This document shows positions 38,401 through 50,332 of a stretch of DNA of 64,000 nt, one piece after another. Positions within the stretch are counted from its first letter, which is position 1; each line of letters begins with the position of its first letter. This stretch comes from Campylorhamphus procurvoides (lineage: Eukaryota > Chordata > Aves > Passeriformes > Dendrocolaptidae), in NCBI GenBank assembly GCA_013396655.1, contig WBMV01003298.1, forward strand, positions 2,140,695-2,204,694, read 5' to 3'. Under the pieces are notes generated by a model. It searched no databases. It was not told the DNA's origin and was given only the letters and a program-made list of their open reading frames with translations. The translations under genes were made by a program, and so were the position numbers.

Positions 38401-41400
38401 AGGGGTGGGTTACAAATAAAACAATTAAAACTAATCATCTTAGTGGTTCATTTACATATTCCACTAGGACTCCATAAAGAACACTTCAGTACAGCTGAAT
38501 AAAACCTAAAGCTCCATTCTCTGTTAACCTTCACATTTTTCAAGGGGAGTTTTTTCTTAAAGTAGTGCCAGGGTGAATTTACAAACCAGAATTCAAAGAA
38601 ATATTCTCACCCCCTAAAAAACCCCCAAACATTTGCTGCCACACCTGTTGTGCTCAAATTCTCCACAACCCCAGAGACCACCATCATAATTACTGCTTTT
38701 GCACACTATAAAAATAAAAACTTGCCAATAAATATGCTTTAAAACCTTGTCAGCCTGATATAAGTTGTTGCATGTCTTCTCTTCCTAAAGATTCCACCTG
38801 GTATTCTTGCCCAGCTCAAATTTGCTTACAGCATTCTAAGGCTGTTTTACTTTCTCGTCCTTTTATTGAGTTTTACCTCACACCCCACACACTCACCTCT
38901 TCAGCAGAGGAAATGTGCTATATTTGTGCTGCATCTGAACCGTCCCTCCTGTTCCTCTCTGCTTTGGGTGTTGTGCCCACCCAGACACCCAGCTAATGAC
39001 AGAGGAGCAAAGCAGACCTGTTCCCCACAGCAAGCACCTGTGGGGGTTTTGGCAATTAGTCCCTTGATAAGCCACAAGCTGTGCTGTTTGCACAGACTCA
39101 GGTTTCTTAGAGGAAGCCTTTGGGCTTCCTTTTAAATATGCAGCCCTCTAAGTACTGCTAAAGCTTGCTAAATATCCCTAATTAACTGACAAAATGCAAA
39201 TATTTTCTTCCCATTTTTCTTCACCATCCTTACCACTGCTGAGACTAGGGACAAGGAATTGGTGTTTGGATTCTCTTCCAAGTGCCCCTCCAGCACAGCT
39301 CACAAATTCCAACACAGATGGGATGTTTCCAGGGAACAGAAGAGTGAACTCAAGGTGATTTCTGCCAGGTTTACTCATGTTTACAAAGGTTTCTAAAACA
39401 CACTTTGTTGATTTTAACCAGAGAAAACTTACACCACAAGAAAATCAAAGTATTACTTAGCAGACTTGCTCAGCCCATGCCAGAATTCCCAGAAGAGGAG
39501 TGGGTGAGTCAGGACATGGTGAGAGTTTGAGGACAGGGCACCTCAGGCCCACATACATTGACACCCTTTCCTCTGCAGGGCACAACAATGTGCCAAGCTG
39601 CCCCATGTTCCTATTCCTGACACTTGGCTCCTTGGATAGGGAATTTCATCAGTAAGGCTGCAAAATTCAATTTGGTAGCATTTTTGAAGGGTCCCGCTAT
39701 GGCTCTAACTTCAGCCACACTACATCTTGAAAATAAAAAACCAGTGAGCTACTGTGCTGCTGCTCTTTCTAAAGGGAAATATTGCACTGGATACACTCAA
39801 TTTACCATGTAAATTTTTCTGTTCAACACCATGGACTACAGAATTCCTCGTGTTCAAAAACCCTACAAGCCGTTGTCAGATTATTGAGAGTATGTAGCAG
39901 AGCATGTCTTTCATATTTATCCTCCATAAACCTCCACACACATAGCAGGCCATCGCATTTCAGCAAAAACCTCTCAGTACAAACAAGATTGAAACACATA
40001 GTCAAAAGGAACATCAAAGTGCACAGTAGCAAGAGCTTGCTCTTCTAAAGTTATCAGTTTTCATTACTGAAGCACAGAGATGAGAGGTGCCAGATGCAGT
40101 CATGGAAGCCAAGGACTGCAAACTGTGGGTCTGGGAATGTAAGATGGCCAACTCCAACAACACTGCAGTGAGTAATAAACCCTGCAAAACTCAATTTATG
40201 TCTGCTTCCCTCATTTTAGTAGACATCAAAAGTTGGTATTTACTCAGGCTTATCACTGCAGGTGGTTACGGAAATTCTGTAGCAAAAAAACCCAAATACC
40301 AACACAAATTCAACTGGTCAGACTGTGAAATGTGTTTGCCTGAAGTCTGGGTAAGTGTTGACCAAAGAATGCTAAAACTGACTGTCTTATACACAGGAAC
40401 TTACCAGCTTTGAATTTAGTTGGTGGAGAAAAACCATAAACAAGATTGTAGTCTAACAAAGTTGTTTATCAAGACCTTCACAAACATCCCAGGAAGCCAA
40501 CACACACATTCACTCTACACACAAGAATTATCACAGATTATCCAGGGTACCTTCTCACTGAGTGCAGTATCACTATTTCAACATTAGTTTTGTTATACAA
40601 TATTAATATCACAAGAGTTCCCAAATTAAGGTCATGTGAAACTACAAAAGAATTTCTCCTGCTAAGTGTAAAAGCCAAATATCACAGCATTCATAAAAGG
40701 CCTCTGGTTCAACATCCCCGTGTGGAAACTCCAGTCACTAAGCACCCCCACACAGCTGAATCTGTGCTTCTGTTGTTGCCTAAATCAATGAACTAAATGG
40801 TTTGAAAATTACATTCAAAATTTTATGTCCATTTTAAACAGTTCTCCCTCCTCCTTCCATTAAAGATGAAAGTATTTAAAATCCACCACACAGCTCTTCT
40901 GCTCAAAGTATGTTCATCCATAACCTAGGGCTGGGAAGATAAAGAAAAGCTTGCAGAAAGTGCAAAGTTATGACACATTTCCCTGTGAAGCCATTTGAAG
41001 GTTCAGATATAACACTCCATCCATTTTAATAACAGCTTTAGGAAATTGAAGCAAAGTAAGCATAAAAAAACCCAACCCTGTACAACTCTTAAAATTAAAC
41101 TCTCTCATAACCTACAAAACATTACTACGACACAGCTGTGCTGTTTTTCCAGGAACCACTCCCTTCCTCCCTTTTCAACAACCTAAATAAAGACAAAAAT
41201 AAGGATAAAAAAGAAAATACAAAATTGTCATTCATTTAATTTCCCTCACTTATACCCTTTGATTCCCTTTGCGCTTAACACATTACTACTGACTACTTTA
41301 TCATCCAAGAATAGCCTTCTCTTGTCCTTAAAATGACCAAGTAATAATCATGCTAAATTAAAGCTCCCTGAAACCCAGTGGGCGCTTTCCTTCTACATTC

Positions 41401-41499
41401 ATAGCACTGCTAAAATAAGGTAGAGGGTCCGATTTTCTCCTGAATTTTAATGGAGAAACAATCCAGGAAGAGCAGATTAACAGAAGAAACGCCGAGGAC
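32456..41499. other. Non-coding stretch, no gene seen
   Basis: No gene is recognised. A GC-rich patch at about 33480-33700 is open in several frames on both strands, which points to composition. An open frame at 40087-40413 crosses an acceptor-like TCACTGCAG (ending 40260) and a donor-like CTGG|GTAAGTG (40351), giving a weak 90-nt decoy exon. Tracts of A6C5, A7C3 and A7C3 lie at 38616, 40284 and 41064. Confidence 0.5.
38181..38193. repeat. Short (AT)n microsatellite
   Basis: An alternating AT run of 13 bp sits in AT-rich non-coding DNA. Confidence 0.85.
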
Positions 41500-42060
41500 A
41501 AACACCCACCCTGAGTTTTACCTTCACACAAAGCCAACGCAGGCTCGGTGGCTCCAGCTGCAGGTTCTCCACAGAGGCACAGCTGACCTGCCCTTGTCCC
41601 CAGCACTGTCCCAGCCTGGCTGACCAGGAGGCTCTGATGGCACCAACACAACCCATGGAACGCTCAGCTCCTGGTGTCAATGGGCCAGTGAGCCCCAGGG
41701 TGCTGTGCAGTGCTCACCGCTTACCCCACACTCAGTGTCCTGGGGCTCCTCGCCCCCTTCCCCCTCCTCTCCCCCCACACACAGCCCACGTCCTCCCCAA
41801 GGCACAGAAGACTGGAAAATAACCACAAGGACTTACCTGTGCTCAACGTGCTGCAGAAAAGACCAGGTTGGTGAGGGCACAGCCACACGCTGTAAGGGCA
41901 GGGGGACTCTCTGGGCTGCCCGATGGCCCCAAGAGCACACCTGGAAATGTCAGGGAGGAGCAGCCTCGTCTGCCTGTAATTGCCCACAGCTGGCACTGCC
42001 CGCCCACACCTGGGGCACTGCCCACAGACCCCCAGAACTATCAGCTGCTGTGGCACTGAA
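41500..42060 (-). other. GC-rich block with minus-strand splice-donor motifs
   Basis: This is the most GC-rich block of the window, standing out sharply from its AT-rich flanks. On the minus strand it contains the full donor consensus GCACAG|GTAAGT, with the exon end at 41837. It also carries GTAAGC and GTGAGC near 41715-41725, and a G-rich run (complement of the C/T tract at 41751-41776). It is not clearly CpG-rich, and frames are open on both strands, so coding is not supported. Possible roles are a first exon or promoter of a non-coding RNA, or simply a GC-rich patch. Confidence 0.25.
41751..41776. repeat. C-rich pyrimidine tract (G-rich on minus strand)
   Basis: The tract is nearly all pyrimidine with C runs of five, five and six. 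The complementary strand therefore carries three G runs of five or more and one GG, enough for a two-layer or imperfect G-quadruplex. Confidence 0.6.
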
Positions 42061-42479
42061 AACCCATATGAATACCAGAACACTTAATAACAGTCAGCTC
42101 CAGATAATAGCTGGGATGAAATATTAAAAAAGCCTTACTTTACAGTCAATTTAATTACCATAAACATTCTGTTTGCTTCATTTGCTACATCAGTGCTTTA
42201 CAGCAAAGCCACCAGTGATGGTTCTTCAGATAAGAGAGATGAACCTTGCTGTCATTTCCAAGTAGTCAGCAAGTTAAACATATTTTTTTTTCCAAATTAA
42301 AAGGCACTAAGAATTCAGCACGCACATTTCGCAATATCCATCCTGTTTGATATCATGAAATACGAGGCTATCATTGCTTTAGGCCATGCACCATGTAAGC
42401 GATGCAGCACATGCCCAAATCTCACCAGCACCATGCTGACCCACGGCCAGTTTCCACAACCACCCTGCTGTGGGCAGGC

Positions 42480-42596
42480 TGGGATGCACCAGCTTCTGGA
42501 ACAATCATGGGTGCTGCTCCAGGATGGTCCTGCTTGAGCAGGTTGGACCAGATGACCCACTGTGGTCCCTTCCAACCCAACCAATTCTGTGATGAC
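42480..42596 (+). mobile_element. CR1 LINE 3' terminal fragment
   Basis: The plus strand ends with the bird CR1 tail signature: 'cctgcttgagcaggttggacc', 'agatgaccca', 'tggtcccttccaaccc' and 'aattctgtgatgac'. Only the last 100 bp or so are recognisable, so the left boundary is approximate. The copy is heavily 5' truncated and non-coding. Confidence 0.9.
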
Positions 42597-45500
42597 GGTA
42601 AGATAAATATTTTTAGCTGATTTATATTTCTGCTTGGATGAACCACGGTTCCCATTAGCTGGCAAAGCAAATCAGAACTGAAGACAGTCAAAGAGCCCCT
42701 TGAAACAAAGTTATTTTGCTACATGGAGGGAAATATTTGTGAATATTGAAGTTTTCCAACTCTGACTTTAGAGTTCATATACTGCTGCAAATACTTAACA
42801 GATACCCGTAAGAATTAAATTAATTTCTTACTCCTCAAATATCCATGTGTCACCTACCTTTGGTTTACTCCAAAAAGAGCCAAGTGTACTTTACAGCTGG
42901 CAGAAGGGACATCCACTGGGATATTTATTTCGTTTTTAGAACTGCAGTGAAAGAACATGAATTTTTTCATTCAGGCTTCTTGGAAAAGAAACCTCAATAA
43001 TCTAAATAGCCTTGATGTTATTAATACTTTTAGCTACTCAGTGAAATTTGGTGTGTCAGAGGGAAAACACAGGGTGATCACAGCTGTAATGAATTTTACA
43101 TCGTTTTCTAAATGCAGCTGAAAGGGGTGAGCCATTGGGCTCTTTGATGGGGCACAGGTGGGTCTGGTTGGCCAGGGCAGTGCTGTTGCTATGGAAATGA
43201 TCATACAGGTGGAGAAGTAATTCTTTTTTTTTTTACTTAATCTTCCAGGGTGTTTGCCCTTTTGCGCACAAAGCAGGTGTTATTTTGTTACTGGTGTTTG
43301 GGCACAGGACACACTATAGTGCTTCCACCCCAAATTCCTCACAGCATTCCCCAATGTCAATAGTTATAGCCAGCCCTGTGAGCAGGCTGAAGGGAACCTC
43401 AGGTATGTAGGGAAGTTTATCTGTGGCCAACAAAGATGTGATTGTAGGAAAGACTCTTGAGTAGTTCAAATAATACTTACAGCCTTGTTTGGACATGCAC
43501 AGGAAAGACAATTCTCTTAATAATTTTTTTAACACATCCCTAATTAATACTCGCTCTTGGTTTACAAATCTGTGGGTTTATACAGAGAGCAATTTTGTAC
43601 AGATACAGCATTCACCTCTCACCACAGCTCTACCTATAATGGTATTTTAAAGAAAGGTATATAAATTCTTGCCTTTGCACTCATTGTATACAATGGCTAA
43701 ATGAGTTTAGCTTCAATACAAAGTGAAAAAGAGACCTCTAAAATATAGATAGCATCCTTCAGATGACAAGTAAAGTAGTATGGAGAGGCAGCAATTTTCA
43801 ATGAAGTGCCTATAAAGCAGACAGTTCTGGCACGTATGAAGGAACGCACCTCAGTCCCTGATGGAGCTTAATTTGCTTTGGCTTACTGCTAACTCAATTT
43901 CATAGCAATGATTTATCCCACACTCAGAAACGTTCTATTGATGAAAAAAACGATGCCTTTTGGATGCACATTAAAACATCTGAAAACCCCTGAACACTCC
44001 TTACATACAGATATTCCTCCCTCACAATTGCTTATGCAAAGACCAGACAGCTCCTTTCTGCCTAGAGAGAAAAAGGTAGGACCCTTTCCACAAGCTAGAA
44101 AAGCTTCTTGCTTTTGCACCTGCCTTAATTCAGACGTGGAGGCACAGAAATCATAGAAGAGCTGATAACTGTTAACACCCTCTTTAAAATATTACCCCTT
44201 ACAGCAGCGACCAGAGTTGTTGAGTGTTCAGGGCTGGGGAAAAATGAAAAGCCTTCCTCCCACATGCTTTCAAATACAGGAGTGCTCAAGCAGAGCTTGA
44301 ATGTTGGAGTTTAACCTGGCCATCTAACATTAAAAGTTAAGCAATTCTTTGCTGACAATCATTATTTCCATATGCTGTGGAAGATACGGAATGCTCCTAT
44401 TCTTAGCTGGACTCAGTAATTGCTACTGCTCTTTCTGCAAAAAGGGAATCTAGATTCGATATCAATCCTTATTCAGGGTCTACTTGAAGACATCCTAAGA
44501 GCTTAAAAACTTGTCAGAGTACTAATACCTCCTAAATTACCTCACTGCTGAAGTTCCCACAACATTTTCTATTATTCTTCTTTGCTTTTAATTAATGTCC
44601 TCTTGTAAATGTCAGCCCGCACAAAGAGCACAGTAGTGTAATACTCAATGAGATTTATCTCAATAAAAACATTTTAAAAAAATCCTTCATATTAAAAAAA
44701 AAGAAAAGGAAGATGGTGTTTTCCAAAACTCTAATTAGAATGGTATCAATATTTTATCTCTTCTCCCTATAATTTTCACTTCACCATTTTATTGCACCTT
44801 TCTATTTTCCACTTGATTTTTCCTCCTAATTAAATTTATTTTCCATTTTATTTTTCAGTTACATCTATGATTTACAGTCTTTCATTCCACAAGTACAATT
44901 CCTTCACGTTTCTCTGTTCTGGCAGGTTTAATATTAGAAATCATAAGAAAAAGGGAAGGAGTAGAATGACAACATGAGATTTATAATGAAGATTATAGGC
45001 TGATAGGCCAAATCAAGACATAGAAGAAAATGACACGCTCTATGTTTTAGAGAGCTCCAAATGTTACATTAGAAAAATTATGACAGGTAATAATTGAAAT
45101 ATTAGTACAGTGATAAAGCTAACTGGAAATAGGATAACACTGTCCCTTAAAGGTTACAAACCAAAAACCAGGATTCACAGAAAATTACCTGAGCTCCTGG
45201 AGACCTTGTAGTCAACAGGACAGGAACCACTGCAGTGAAGGTCCCTGAAACCAGGGGATCCCACATCTGGCATTATGGCAAAGACCCCTACCTGCAGTGT
45301 CTACAGACAGGTTGGATTTCACTCTGGAATTACCTTTGACCAAGCATTTCATTCCCACACACACAGAAATCTCTCCAAGCTGCTGAACTGCCAGTCAGTA
45401 ACGCTTTAGAACTCTTCAGCCAGATGGACTATGGAGACTGAGTTTCCCAAAAACATGACTGCTCTTTTTCAGTATTTTAAGCTCAAAATTTCTATATTTT

Positions 45501-46317
45501 TATTATTTTTTAACTCTATCCTTTGTATTCAATGCAAAACAGGACAGGAAAAACACACAGGTTAAACTTAAGCATGAAACCTCTTACTCTCTCAAATGCT
45601 GCAGAGAACTGCTAGCAGAAGCCTTTCAGAAAGATATTCCTGAGAGGGAAGAACCCTTGTTATGCTTCAAACAGACCTGAACCAGTCAGCGTCTCCAAGT
45701 CTCCTGCAATGGACTTTAAAGTGGGATACAGCAAACTTTTATCCCTGAACATCATATTGCAGGTCTTTGGCCTTCATCCCCTGATTTTTTCTGGTAATTC
45801 CTAAGAAAGGATTATCCATTTTCAAACCTAGCTAAATGAGCACTGAACATGAGCAGCTGAGGATGTTTTCAGTACCTATACTTTAGAAAGATAATTCTGT
45901 CTCACAAAAAGAAGAACCAGGGCATCCAGGCAGAGTTATTGCCATCTACATGAAAGATACTGTGTCCTGCTTCTTCGTTTCTCTGAAGCACACGCTAATA
46001 GCTCTACCCAAGAAGTTAGATTGTGTAGAGGAACATCTTACAGGCTCTAAAGCACCAGGTTAATAACTCGAGCTCACCTCTCTAACACCAGCCCACTGGC
46101 AGGCTCAGAGCTTTACCCACTGTAAGATTTATGAGAGCCCTGGGAAAAGAACTGAGCAAGTGTTTATCTCCGTCCTTGTGCAGCACAGAACAATATTTTG
46201 CTAAGGTCACACAGAAATCTCACACCTAAACAAGACACCAGTGCAGAAGCCCTAAAAGCTGTTAGCACTCCAATGCCTTTTTCATGGCACACAAGTAGGA
46301 TGGCTTCCAAAGGAGCA
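42597..46317. other. Non-coding stretch, no gene seen
   Basis: No gene is recognised. An acceptor-like TTCCTCACAG (ending 43344) and donor-like CTCAG|GTATGT (43403) bracket 58 nt with two open frames, a weak decoy exon. The stretch from about 44560 to 45170 is strongly AT-rich. Confidence 0.55.
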
Positions 46318-46905
46318 CAGAATCATAGAATCAGCTGGGTTGGAGGAGACCCCTGAGATAAAGTCCAACCCTTGATCCAACCCTACTGTGATTGCCAGAT
46401 CATGGCACCGAGTGCCACATCTCATCTTAAAAACCTCCAAAGACAGTGAATCTACCACCTCTCAGGGCAGGTCATTCCAATGCCTGATCACTCTCTCTAT
46501 AAAGAATTTCTTGCTCATATCCAACCTAAACCCCCCCTGGCAGAGGATAAGCCCGTGTTCTCTTGTCCTATTGCTGGTTGCCTGGGAGAAGAGACCAACT
46601 CCCACCTGGCTACAAGCTGCTTTCAGGTAGTTGTAGAGTGATGAGGTCACCCCTGAGCCTCCTCTTCTCCCGACTAAACACCACCAGCTCCCTCAGCCTC
46701 TCCCCATAGCACTTGTGTTCAGGTCCCTTCACCAGCCTCGTTACTCTTCTCTGGATCTGCTCCAGCACCTCAACATCCTTCCTGAACTGAAGGGCCCAGA
46801 AGACAACACAACACGCAAGGTGTGGCCTCGCTAGCACTGGGAACAGGGGAAGGATCATTTCCCTTATCCTGCTGGCCACACTATTCTTGATACAGGCCAA
46901 GGTAG
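46318..46905 (-). mobile_element. CR1 LINE, 5' truncated, longest copy in the window
   Basis: The plus strand begins with the reversed CR1 tail AGAATCATAGAATCAGCTGG. It continues through 'aagtccaaccc', 'ccaacctaaacc' and 'cctgggagaagagaccaa', then into the ORF2 C-terminal region up to 'ccacactattcttgatacaggcc'. The element is therefore inserted on the minus strand and spans the end of ORF2 plus the 3' UTR. It is 5' truncated at about 46905. It is the intact reference against which the deletion in the 26.5 kb copy can be seen. Confidence 0.95.
46462..46900 (-). pseudogene. CR1 ORF2 C-terminal remnant, frameshifted
   Basis: CR1 ORF2 encodes an endonuclease/reverse transcriptase needed for retrotransposition; only the extreme C-terminus is present. 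In one minus frame (46610-46900) the conserved block R-P-H-L-x-x-C-V-x-F-W is visible as [15 protein letters not shown]. It is followed by [18 protein letters not shown] and [10 protein letters not shown]. The frame then breaks near 46636-46642. The family's SLYNYLK continuation is found in another minus frame (46462-46650), followed by [10 protein letters not shown]. This fits a small indel at that point. There is no active site, no start and no promoter, so it is a dead remnant. Confidence 0.9.
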
Positions 46906-47689
46906 AGATGTTAAATTAACACCATCATCTTCAACAGCTACATAAATGATCTAACAGAGCCTCTAGCTTCATTTTGTTTCTTGAAGCCATGAACACCAGA
47001 CTGGTGCTGGGCCTTCAGCCAGAAGGGCAAGGCTGCAGAATCAGGGGCTGGATGGGTGGAGCAGAGGGCACTGACAGATGTGCTCAAGTTGAGCCTTTGC
47101 TCTGCAGAGCCAAGAGGCTGGAGCCACATGTGGCATTACTGCCTTTAGGGGTGAAAATGAGTGTGGAATAGTCCTCCATTTCTTCATTGGGCAGTTGGCT
47201 GAGCCCACAGTACACCCAGATGACACCCCAAACTGTAGCCATGGCCAGGCTTCACCTTCAGTCTCCAGGTCATGACACAAATGGACTCCTAAGCTCATGA
47301 AAATGGTACATGAAAGAACCCAATGCAATATTTTTTTCAGAAAAAAGGAAAGAAACCTTTAGGTAATGGTGCTGTCAAAACTGAACATACGGGGGTAGTT
47401 ATACGATAACTGATTTAATTTTCAGCTCCCTTAAAAATAATCAACATAAAATTGAATGTCACATAACCCAGACACATAAGTAGTGCAACTTATTTCCGGG
47501 GGTTCTAAAATGCCTCTGTTCAACAAAGAGAGGCTCATATGCCTAATTCTCCTAAAGCACACTAAAGTTCATCCTTTTTGCTGCTTTAAGTATTGTTATT
47601 TTGTCATTCAACGCTCACTACCCAGCTTCATGTAAAGTCACAAAGTCCAAAAATATGGCAGAACTCATCAGTCTTCTCACTTATATTTT
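46906..47689. other. Non-coding stretch, GC-richer left part
   Basis: The 46980-47290 part is GC-richer and open on both strands, without a recognisable protein or repeat. It directly follows the truncated 5' end of the CR1 copy but does not continue its sequence as far as I can tell. Confidence 0.5.
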
Positions 47690-47960
47690 TATTAATTTTT
47701 GAATTAAAAATGAATTAAATACTTATATTAATTTCATGATCTCATAAAAGGGACTTTAATTTTTTTTCCAAATTAATTAAACGCCACTGAACTCATCTGC
47801 TGCCACATCAGCAAGGCTTCAAAAATTCATAAAAGCAGCTGATAGTCCTTGTAAACAATAGCTGGTCCTCATAAGACCACATTAAGCTCTCTATTTCAGT
47901 GAATTAAGAACCATGAAATAATTTTCATGATAAAAGTTAATATTTAAACAGAATGATCTC
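47690..47960. promoter_or_regulatory. Candidate conserved regulatory element
   Basis: The stretch combines AATTAATTAA (47771), an E-box CAGCTG (47836), a forkhead-type GTAAACAA (47851) and repeated ATTAAT and TCATAAAA words. The texture resembles vertebrate developmental non-coding elements. The assignment rests on motif content only. Confidence 0.17.
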
Positions 47961-50303
47961 GCCAGCGTTTCCTCTACCAGTGGTCTCTCTCACTCATTTC
48001 TGTTCTTATGGTGTGTCTAGCAAATTAAGGAGGACCCTGACATTCAAGAGATGTGATATTAAAATGTGTGGCTTAGCAGAAATGAAGAATGTAGTAAAAA
48101 ATTCAGTGGCAAACCTAAAAAATACATTACAGGGAATTAGGTCTCAATAGTCACGACAATATGGCATTCTAATGACAAAATTAATTATAGATAACCAGAA
48201 TATCTAACAATCAAATCCCTGCCCTTTATTCTTTTAAAAGAAATTTTTAAACAGTGTATTCATTGAATAAACAGCTTTGATGAAAAAGGAACAGCTAAAC
48301 CAAGCACTAGGGCTGGCTGCACAGCATCCAGTATTGAAGTTTGGCAACACTGTAAAGTATGCGTATATGGAGATGTTTTTATTAATGTACCTACTCTCTG
48401 CTTAGAGGTAATTAGGAGAAGGAAAGATCTGAGAGAATACTGATACTTTTTCGATGCCTGGATTGCCTGTGTATCTGCTGTAATGCTAAACCACTGTCTT
48501 GCTATGATCCCTCTGCATCCATACAGCAACCCTGTGACTTATTTTTTAATCACTGATGAGAAGAGTACAAATAAACAGGCAATCCATGTTCTCAGGAGTT
48601 TAAAACCTGCAAAACTACAGACAAAGGAAACTAAGCTTTATTTATTAGAATAAAAGAAAATTCTAGGAAAATCACTTAGTACAATTTTTAAATACTAAGG
48701 GCTCTCTACACTCTTCACATGTTATGAATCTTACAGTGCTTAATGGTTTTGAAGCACTTCCCATCAGGGAGCTGGTAGTCATCAGAATCTCATTACTCAA
48801 CCAGTCAGCATCCTGATTGCTATCATCTAACAATTTACTAAATCAGATATGAACACTCAGTGAACCACTATCATAGAGGAGAGAGCCCTCAGGGAGAGTA
48901 CCTTTGCTATTTACTATATACAGAGGAAGTGCTGTTCTTTTTTTCCCCCCTGTATAAAATACATAAAGGTTTCTGAGCCAGGGATTTACAATGCCTTATA
49001 ATTTATAAGCAACCGGGCTGGCTTGCAGCTGCCAGAAAGATTAGACAGTTGTGTAATTGTAAGGAAAATGTATTCAACTCCCCAACTAGTACCAATTAAT
49101 TTCAGGAAGGGCTACAAAAAGTTGTATAAGTTAGCAAAAAAAAAATATCTAAAGAATGAGACAACATAAAAGAATACAAAATAGAGTATAAAGAATGGTA
49201 TTATTTACATCTACTCATTAGAAATCACTTTAGTTACAGTTAGAGGTAATTATATGTCTGGATAAATGAAAGTCATGCTAATAAAGATTTACACCAGGAT
49301 ATTTAGCTACAGCTGATGAAAGGCCAGAAAATAGCCACGGTATTCTGAATGGATTTTATATCTGGTCCTCAGTTGGGTCTGGATGTGAAAGCTTGTGCCC
49401 CCAGGAGTGGTTTATAGGGCAGGGCTTTCTCACGCCACCAAGGATTCACCGCTGTCCTTACCATGCATGCCTTACACTTAGCTCTGCTTGTGAAACAACT
49501 CCGTTTTCACCATCCTGTATTAGATCTTTCATTGCTCAGTAACTTATTCACCTTCCAAAACCAGCTCAGTGCAACACCAAGCCAGCCCTGTTCACCCCTC
49601 TGACTGTGTGGTTCGCCCCCTCTGTCAGTCACCACCGCTCACAGGGCAACACACACCTAAAGGAAATGCACAATACCTTTCACAAAGCTCTTCTAATCAA
49701 ATGCAGTTATGCAAACACCATTCTCCAGTTCTATCTATAAGTCTGTTAGAGATATTTATAACCCAAACCTTTGTCAACATCTATTAAAAAACTTCCAAAA
49801 ACAGTAATGCCACAATTCCCTGACCCATCTAGTCTAATAGTTAATAATTTTCAGTACATTAGAGGATTTCATAAAATAAAAATAACGGATCAGAAGTTCT
49901 CTTGCTGTAATTTCAAAGCGCTACTCTTTGTTCTAGTCCTGGTAGGCAGAGGAGCGTATTCCAACCTTCCTCTTATCAACCCTTTCGTACATCTGAAAAC
50001 TCCTTTGTTCCATCAGTCCTCCTTCAAGAGATCAAATAACCCACTTTCCTTCCAAGGTCAGACATCTTGGGATCCCTGCCTGTGCTTCTTCCAGTGTAGC
50101 ATGAGTGTGTACACAGGAAACAGGAGCTAATAAAGAATGGGTACACCAAGAAGTCAGGACTCCCTGTTTCCACAAACAAGGAAAGGTGTAAAACCCAACT
50201 ATTAAAAGTAGTCTTTTTGTGTTTTATCTACTTTATGAAAATTACTTGAAGAAAGTCAAAAATGCGATTTGATCCTACAAGTCAACCCACATTTAAGTAA
50301 TTT
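47961..50303. other. Non-coding stretch, no gene seen
   Basis: No gene or mobile element is recognised. Open frames at 49569-49787 and 49771-50130 give peptides without domains. Confidence 0.55.
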
Positions 50304-50332
50304 AAAGCCCCTTTGAGCACCAAAGGGGCTTT
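50304..50332. repeat. Perfect 12-bp GC-rich hairpin followed by T-rich run
   Basis: Arm 50304-50315 (AAAGCCCCTTTG) and arm 50321-50332 (CAAAGGGGCTTT) are exact reverse complements around a 5-nt loop, AGCAC. The plus strand continues TTTTCTTT. The structure looks like a bacterial intrinsic terminator, but the surrounding DNA is plainly vertebrate, so no such function is inferred. Confidence 0.9.

Noticed and set aside
50304..50332. Bacterial intrinsic terminator or bacterial contamination
   Set aside because: The flanking DNA is AT-rich, CpG-poor and without bacterial genes, and CR1 elements lie on both sides; only the hairpin shape is terminator-like.
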